64,000 bases of DNA from Dryomyza anilis. Taxonomy: Eukaryota; Arthropoda; Insecta; Diptera; Dryomyzidae. Positions 58,569 to 64,000 of this stretch are shown one piece after another (within the stretch, counting starts at the first letter, position 1; each line of letters opens with the position of its first letter). The notes under the pieces were generated by a model. That model was given only the letters and a program-made list of their open reading frames with translations. It did no database searches and was not told where the DNA came from. Both the position numbers and the translations under genes were made by a program. The DNA is taken from the NCBI GenBank assembly GCA_951804985.1, contig OX638133.1, positions 53,038,622 to 53,102,621 of the forward strand. The letters run 5' to 3'.

Positions 58569-60189
58569 AGAGAAAATAATTAAAACTTAAAAATCTTAAA
58601 AACTGGACCCTATTTAACAAAACAATTTTCGGAATTAGCTCCAGTATCAAATAAAGTCGCAATCAGACTTTGGACTTTTATTTAAACAAAAATGACAAGT
58701 TTTTAACCAAGAAACTTGCTTTGCACAAACTAGAATTGGAATCATTTTATTTTTTTTTTAATAAATCATTTTTTTTTTTGTATTAGAGACATTCCACACC
58801 AAAACTACCAGAGTTCAACACTCACCTTCTCCAAAGATACATTGATTCAAAGTTTCAAAAAATGAATCAATAATCACTTTTTGTAAAAAAAAAACTCTTG
58901 GCCGTAGAATGCAGCAAATCCTAAATCTGAACATCTAATCAATGGTCACTGTCATTGTAATTTAAATTAATTGTTCATGAAAAGGAAAATTTTTCAAATT
59001 TATTCAAATATCAAATTTATATACGGAATTTTAAAAAATAAACTTTTTCAATAGTTTAAGTCTTACATGTGATTTATGCCTTGAAGTTTTCTCGAACAAA
59101 CTTGGATAACAAAAATCCAATCTTGTTGCTAATTTTTAAAATTTTGTAATTTTCGTAGAGTAAAATTTTATGTTAGGATAATTTAAACATTTTCCACATA
59201 GATATCGCAATGCTTTTTAATTAAATATCGATATATTTTAACTATTTGACGCAATATTAATCCAGAATCGTTTTTTATCGTTTCGAAAAAAAACTGCGAT
59301 ATGTCGCTTTGAACTATTTTTGCAGTTTTAGTACGATTCGGCATTCGATATTGGTACAAGATCTAATTCAATATCGTACAATTTTGCCGACATAAAAAAT
59401 TGCAACAATTTTGGATGATTGTCAGCTGTCTGTTTTATAAAATTTTCTCTAGTGTTTGAAATATAGGTACTCCACTGTAAATACCTCAGACAAAATATTT
59501 GGCAAGATCAAAGAAATTCGGACATTTTTTCAATTATTTCAAACAGACAAAAATCGCACCATTTTTTACAAAAAAAATCGTTTGCGGTGCTTTTAACGAA
59601 GATCAATGGAAAATTTGATAATCTTTACATTGTATTTTTTAACAAATGTAAAAAACGATCGATTTTTTTTCTTATGGTACACAAATGCCCGCCTCATCAT
59701 TTGAATTGCCAATGTGGTCCGTGATGCCAACTGAGTTTGACATACCTGCCTTAATGTGAGATATTTAATTGTATACCTTAATATTAAAGTTCTTAATTAT
59801 GCTGAACTCCTCTCATAATATTATTCACATATCTGAAATTTACGTCTTATATCCCCATAAATTAAAAATTTTATATAAAAGTATAAAAAAAACGAATACG
59901 CCACGACTATATTTAAAATTTTCTAAGGCTAATATTTCATAGATTTGATTTTAATAATTTACGGCTAAAATTTCCACTATGAAAACCCGGGAAATAATGT
60001 AAAAAAAAGTAGGCAGATCACGCCCATTTTTGGACCACATATTTTTATGTGAATTCTAACAATACGTTTTAAATTTTATAACTACATCTTAAATACGTTA
60101 TTAGTTGTTAAATAGTTATAAAAAAGTGAATTGTATGGGAGGTGAGCGTGTCCGTTGACCGATTTCGCTCATTTCTAAAATCAGTTCCT
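58569..60189. other. A+T-rich DNA, no gene seen
   Basis: No ORF or repeat family recognised apart from the right end of the possible hAT at 59730-59747. Confidence 0.4.
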
Positions 60190-61100
60190 ATACACGCAGA
60201 AAAATCCTCTTTTGGCATGAGGTTAATTGAACCAACGTTTCAGTGTTGCAACCGAAATACATTTGTTGTTACCTCATGTCATTAAAATGAACGTACCATT
60301 TTTTACTCTAACCGAAATGTTAGTCCGCGCAACTCCACGTTCGGTTGTCCTAACCTCATGATTGCATTTTTCATTCTGCCAAAATTTGACGTTTGTGTAT
60401 TTGTTACGGCAACTGAGTACGTTATTGTATCAACAAAATAAATTACAAACGGTAACCTCATGTCTATCAAAAGTTCGGTTGCCAGTTTCTTGTCAAAAAT
60501 TATGCATACATGCAGAAATAAATAATCGTCAAAAATTTTCACAAGTTGCAAACAATAGGAAATTCATTAATTAAGTAAAATTGCGAAATAAATATATGAA
60601 TATTAACTAAATAATGAATTCAATACAAATCGCTGTTTAGCTAGTAAAATATAATAAAAATATGTGATCATATGTGGCATTTTAAATAGTTTTTTATTTT
60701 GTTTAATTATGATGTTGTTTAATTATACTGTTTTTATTTTTCAGCGAACAAGAATTTATAGATATATTTTTTGAAATTGTATGCGTGACATAATTACGCA
60801 TCAAAAATACATGTAGAAAACTTTACATAAACAAGTTTTCTATATAAAAAAAACTTTCTTAAAATAAAATTTCAATTGGAGGTTTCGGCATGCTTGCTGA
60901 CTTGGAGGTTTAAACAACCTCATGATTGCTGAATAGGAGGTTGGCACAACCTCATGTTTGCTGACTAGGAGATTAGCACAATCTCATTCTTGCTGACTAA
61001 GAGGTTGGTACTAACTCCTAATCTGCAAGTTTCCGCAACCGAATAATTCGGTAGGACAATTTAGTTGGTTGCCGCAACAAATCAGTTCTCTGTGTGTACT
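60190..61100. mobile_element. Probable MITE-like element built of GAGGTT/AACCTC motifs
   Basis: Starts near ACACGCAGAAAAATCCTC and ends near AGTTCTCTGTGTGTAC, a short inverted pair. Both flanks repeat 'cctcatg' and 'caaccgaa' (60218-60500 and 60893-61080), and a 32-bp tandem array lies at the right. Non-coding; the frames at 60303 (minus) and 60362 (plus) overlap one another. Confidence 0.45.
60893..61021. repeat. 32-bp tandem repeat, about four units, each a small palindrome
   Basis: The unit is TTGCTGACTAGGAGGTTGGC + ACAACCTCATGT. Within each unit GAGGTT-nnnnn-AACCTC can form a hairpin. Units three and four carry paired changes (AGATT/AATCT in unit three), so pairing is partly kept. Confidence 0.8.
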
Positions 61101-61359
61101 TTTGGCTCAAACATATAGAGACGAAATTTCAAAGCATTCTGATCAGTATTTCTCAATTTTTTCTGTATTCGGACGGCATGACAGCAAGACAGACGGCCAT
61201 AGTTAAACGGACTCGGACACTAAATGTAAATTTAATGCTATCAACATTTCGAACGCACCGATTTGCAAAGTGTAAATAGGATCAGTGAAGGCGTTAATTC
61301 AAAAATAAGTCTGTGCCTATTTAAAAATAATAGAAAGTGTTCGTTGTTTAAGGTAAACA

Positions 61360-61712
61360 TGAGTGGACGTAGAAAGCTTCCCAAGAGTCCACAACCTGAA
61401 GACATTTTAGGATTATTTAAGAAGTCGTGGTAAGTTCTTGTTTACTTTTTAATAAATTAAAATAAAGAAATTTAAGCAAAAAAAGTGAATTGTGGATAAA
61501 TAAAAGGAACATGTATCTGTGTTTCAACATCAAAATCTGCATTAGCACTTTTGGAACTAACAGATATCCATTATAATGAAGACAGTTCATTGGACAGCAT
61601 TGTCGAGTAGAAAAATAGTGAACTGCATCGCTTAAATATGGAAATTGATACATCTAACGCAGTTGATGATGATTATTTGCAAGAGTTTCCAAAAAAAAAA
61701 AAAATTAAATAA
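61360..61712 (+). pseudogene. Small gene-like fragment with intron, not recognised
   Basis: ATG at 61360 gives MSGRRKLPKSPQPEDILGLF then KKS, followed by TCGTG/GTAAGT, a consensus donor (61431). A downstream frame from about 61548 reads ALALLELTDIHYNEDSSLDS, a TAG, then NMEIDTSNAVDDDYLQEFPK and a Lys-rich end with a stop at 61712. An acceptor-like CTGCATTAG ends at 61549 but gives the wrong phase. Balanced composition and the donor suggest a genuine gene remnant, perhaps nuclear given the basic C-terminus. Confidence 0.4.
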
Positions 61713-62403
61713 ACATTTTAAGTAAAATATTTAAAATAAATTGATTAACTTTATATTATTTTCACAATTAATTTAACATTTGCAAATAATAACACCCTTT
61801 CGAGACTCTACATTTGTTCAACTTTTTTTTTGGATTTTTATTAATTTTGTGGTAAATTTTAAATGTATGCAATAATTTTCTAAGTGCTTTTTAATTCCCA
61901 TGTGATTTTTATGTTCATATTGAATTCATTTAAGAATTTTCTTGGTATTTTTGAGTTAATTTTACTTTCTGTGGTATTTTTGTGGTAATTTTTAATGACT
62001 GTGGGAATTTTGTGGTAATTTTCATGAGCTATGGGAATTTTTGTGGTCATTTTCATGTGCTGTGGGAATTAAATCAACCAAAATTACAACGTGGGAATTT
62101 TAAATAAGTCGTATGGGAAAAAGGTATTTATTTTTATTTTTCGTGGGAATTTTGGTTGGCAACTATGGTGTAGGGTATAAAAATTAACAATTTTAATTAT
62201 TAATTAACCACAATCATTATTGTTAAATTTTAACAATTATTTTTTGAGAATGTACCTATAACTCGTATATATTGGAGATAAAGTTATAAAACTCAAAACA
62301 TACAATCTAGTAAGCACCACTTTTGCAATTTTTATTTCATATGCCAATTTTAATTTTTTTTTTAAATACTTCGAAATTATTTCATTTTTTTATTTAATCA
62401 ATA
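61713..62403. other. A+T-rich spacer with a minisatellite
   Basis: Apart from the tandem repeat at 61967-62075 and a 'gtgtagggtataaaa' scrap of F6 at 62169, nothing is recognisable. Confidence 0.45.
61967..62075. repeat. Minisatellite, unit about 33 bp
   Basis: Three to four units of 'ctgtgggaattttgtggtaa' + 'ttttcatgag', followed by isolated 'gtgggaatttt' scraps to 62150. Confidence 0.75.
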
Positions 62404-63714
62404 CCCAAGAAACAATTCGTTCCACTTATGTCCGTTATCGGTACTGTAAAACGGAATCATATTCCGGAAACGTGCCGATATCTGAATCCGGAAACGTATT
62501 GGAGAGCGGGTTTTAAGGAACATCGAAAACGTATTCGAATCAGGTGAAAATCCGTTATGACGTGCCGAAAACATGCCATTGTATCGTACCTTAATGTGAA
62601 TACAAATTTTTATAGTACGATTGAAACGCACCGAAAACGTTTCATTATCGTACCGTATTTTTTAAGAAAAACGGAGAGGAATACAACAAAACGTACCATA
62701 AACGTGCTGTTAACTGAGTGGAAAAAATAAGCTTAATTAAATATTTATATATGTAAATTAAAACAAGTACCCCAAGAAACATTTCTACGGAGCTCCGTCA
62801 CAAACGGAACCATAAATTAAAACAACTACATTATATTTTTATATGTTATTTTTAATTGATTATTTTAATAATTAATTATATAAGTTAATTATTAAATTAA
62901 GATGGTTTACAAAGTAGCAATTTCCATCACACTAACCGGGATGATCGGCTGACCACCTGAGACTCTTAATATGGGCGTTGTGATCTCATCATTTTCTTTG
63001 AATGGTGAGCCAGCTCGTCTTTTCTGCAACAATAGATTCAAATCTTTCGCGATCAAAATGGGTAACCTTGATGTTGGGCACCACCTCGCCATGTGACATA
63101 TCAATGGCTACGCTTATGTTGTGCGAATTCATGTACGTAATCATCACCTTTTCGGCATCCAAAAACAGTTTGTAAACCGCAGTTAAGGCTGCTGCCGAAA
63201 ATCATGGGAGCAGTTAAACAAAATAGATGCAACCGTTAATTGATTCCTTTGTATTGAAGACATTGATTTCTGCTTCCATGATCCATGGCTTTGTTCCACC
63301 ATTAATAACCCACAGTGTCCAGTATATTGTAAATCCACAGTAGTCTACAATGAAGAAGACAATATATATTAAGAAAATGTTAAAGATATTTATGCGCCCT
63401 GCTTCACAATATTAAATGATTTTTGATTTCATTTTTCAAACACACAGGCTACAACGGAAGAAAATCGGTACCGGCGAAAATGAGTATTAACGGGAAGAAA
63501 ACGGTTTAATCCGTCTCCACCGGTACGAAAAGGGCACCGTCAAAACGGAGTTCAAACGTATTATTTTCGAAATACGGAAAATGCCGACATACAAACGGAA
63601 CCGTGCGATTTATCGGCACGTTATCGTTCCGATTGCTCAATGTTCCGTTAAAGTGCCGGCAATGACGGAATTGTAAATCCGTTTGTGCCGGAGCTCCGTA
63701 AAATGTTTCTTGGG
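62404..63714 (-). mobile_element. F5 element, copy 2, with E2 (lipoamide acyltransferase)-like fragment
   Basis: Inverted relative to copy 1; edges CCCAAGAAACAATTCGTTCC and GTAAAATGTTTCTTGGG. On the minus strand, about 63190-62900 contains HNISVAIDMSHGEVVPNIK, closely like the catalytic-core motif of branched-chain 2-oxoacid dehydrogenase E2 (dihydrolipoyl transacylase; consensus HNI.VAID...GLVVPNIK). Further on comes SLRWSADHPG-CDG, resembling the active-site WSADHR.IDG. The stretch between is scrambled and has stops, and the catalytic Arg after His is lost. The fragment is therefore a captured and decayed piece of a nuclear gene for a mitochondrial enzyme. An extra piece of the opposite terminus lies at 62772-62815. 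The frame at 62398-62631 is made of subterminal repeats. Confidence 0.6.
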
Positions 63715-64000
63715 TAGTCCAATATTAAATAGTCGAACAAAACTATTGGTTTCATTTTTAAACACTAGCTGGACCCGTGCACGACTCGTGCCAAGATTTT
63801 GTGAATTCAAAGATATGGAGTGATTTTATTAATATAAAAAAACATTTTTTATTATTTATATGAGAGGACCCACGTGCTTAATTGTTGAATTTTTTTTTAT
63901 AGGTTTTATAAATGTATTAACCAAATAATAATTCTCCGCCATAACAACTTTTCTCAAAGACAATTCTTTCTCAGACTGCGCTTCCCCTCAGAATTCTTCC
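63715..64000. other. Window edge, no gene seen
   Basis: A+T-rich; 'actagctggacccgtgcacg' at 63766 looks like a repeat end but has no partner here. Confidence 0.35.

Larger units (their letters stand above)
56099..59747. mobile_element. Possible hAT shell with CAGG(C/T)ATGTCAAAC ends
   Basis: CAGGCATGTCAAACACGCGG at 56099 and the inverse of CAGGTATGTCAAACTCAG ending at 59747 are a plausible TIR pair; CATGTCAAAC..GCGGCCCGC is a widespread hAT-type end. The flanking 8-mers (ccctacac and ccttaatg) do not match, so the two ends may come from different copies. The interior has no transposase and holds a TIR element and a LINE. Confidence 0.4.

Noticed and set aside
60893..61021. CRISPR-like array
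   Set aside because: Units are contiguous without unique spacers, and the host is a eukaryote.

Overview
The window is animal nuclear DNA, most likely from a cyclorrhaphan fly. It is strongly A+T-rich by eye, has introns of about 55-60 nt with GTAAGT donors, and carries transposon types typical of flies (Gypsy-group LTR element, Jockey/CR1-type LINEs, an ITmD37E mariner, hAT, tRNA-derived SINEs). There are no bacterial or phage genes, no CRISPR array and no rRNA. I cannot name the species.

The only long intact gene is the Gag-Pol polyprotein (34679-39259, minus) of a complete Ty3/Gypsy retrotransposon (31146-40741) with two 628-bp LTRs that I read as identical and a CTAT target-site duplication. 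It sits inside the reverse transcriptase of an older LINE, and the same LINE also carries a complete SINE.

0-11.8 kb: copies of a TA-targeting DNA element (called F1 here), a frame-broken LINE inside a 4.7-kb TIR-bounded region, and three copies of a segment related to the mitochondrial MICOS gene Mic26/27 (apolipoprotein O-like). 11.8-26.5 kb: a cluster of non-autonomous elements (F1, F2, F4) nested in one another, a large inverted duplication with a SINE in both arms, a 190-bp TA tract and a fourth MICOS-like segment. 26.5-30.5 kb: copies of a dispersed repeat (F6). 30.5-41.5 kb: the LINE/SINE/Gypsy nest. 42-43.2 kb: an ITmD37E element with two frameshifts. 43.5-47.1 kb: an inverted F6-type copy with a 38-codon micro-ORF and two F3 elements. 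48-52 kb: a Tc1-like remnant broken by a hAT element with a perfect 8-bp duplication, by a 1.5-kb palindrome and by element F5. 52.6-56 kb: MITEs and a gene-like minus-strand fragment with introns. 56-59.8 kb: a possible hAT shell holding a 5'-truncated LINE joined to a tRNA-like sequence. 60-64 kb: two minisatellites, a small gene-like fragment and a second F5 copy.

The main theme is host-gene fragments inside transposon-type repeats. A MICOS-like gene keeps its introns, so it was copied at the DNA level. F5 carries a piece resembling the dihydrolipoyl transacylase (E2) of the branched-chain 2-oxoacid dehydrogenase. Several other exon-like scraps are unidentified. Family labels F1-F13 are local to this report and boundaries are by eye; most are good to a few bases where a TIR is cited and to tens of bases otherwise.
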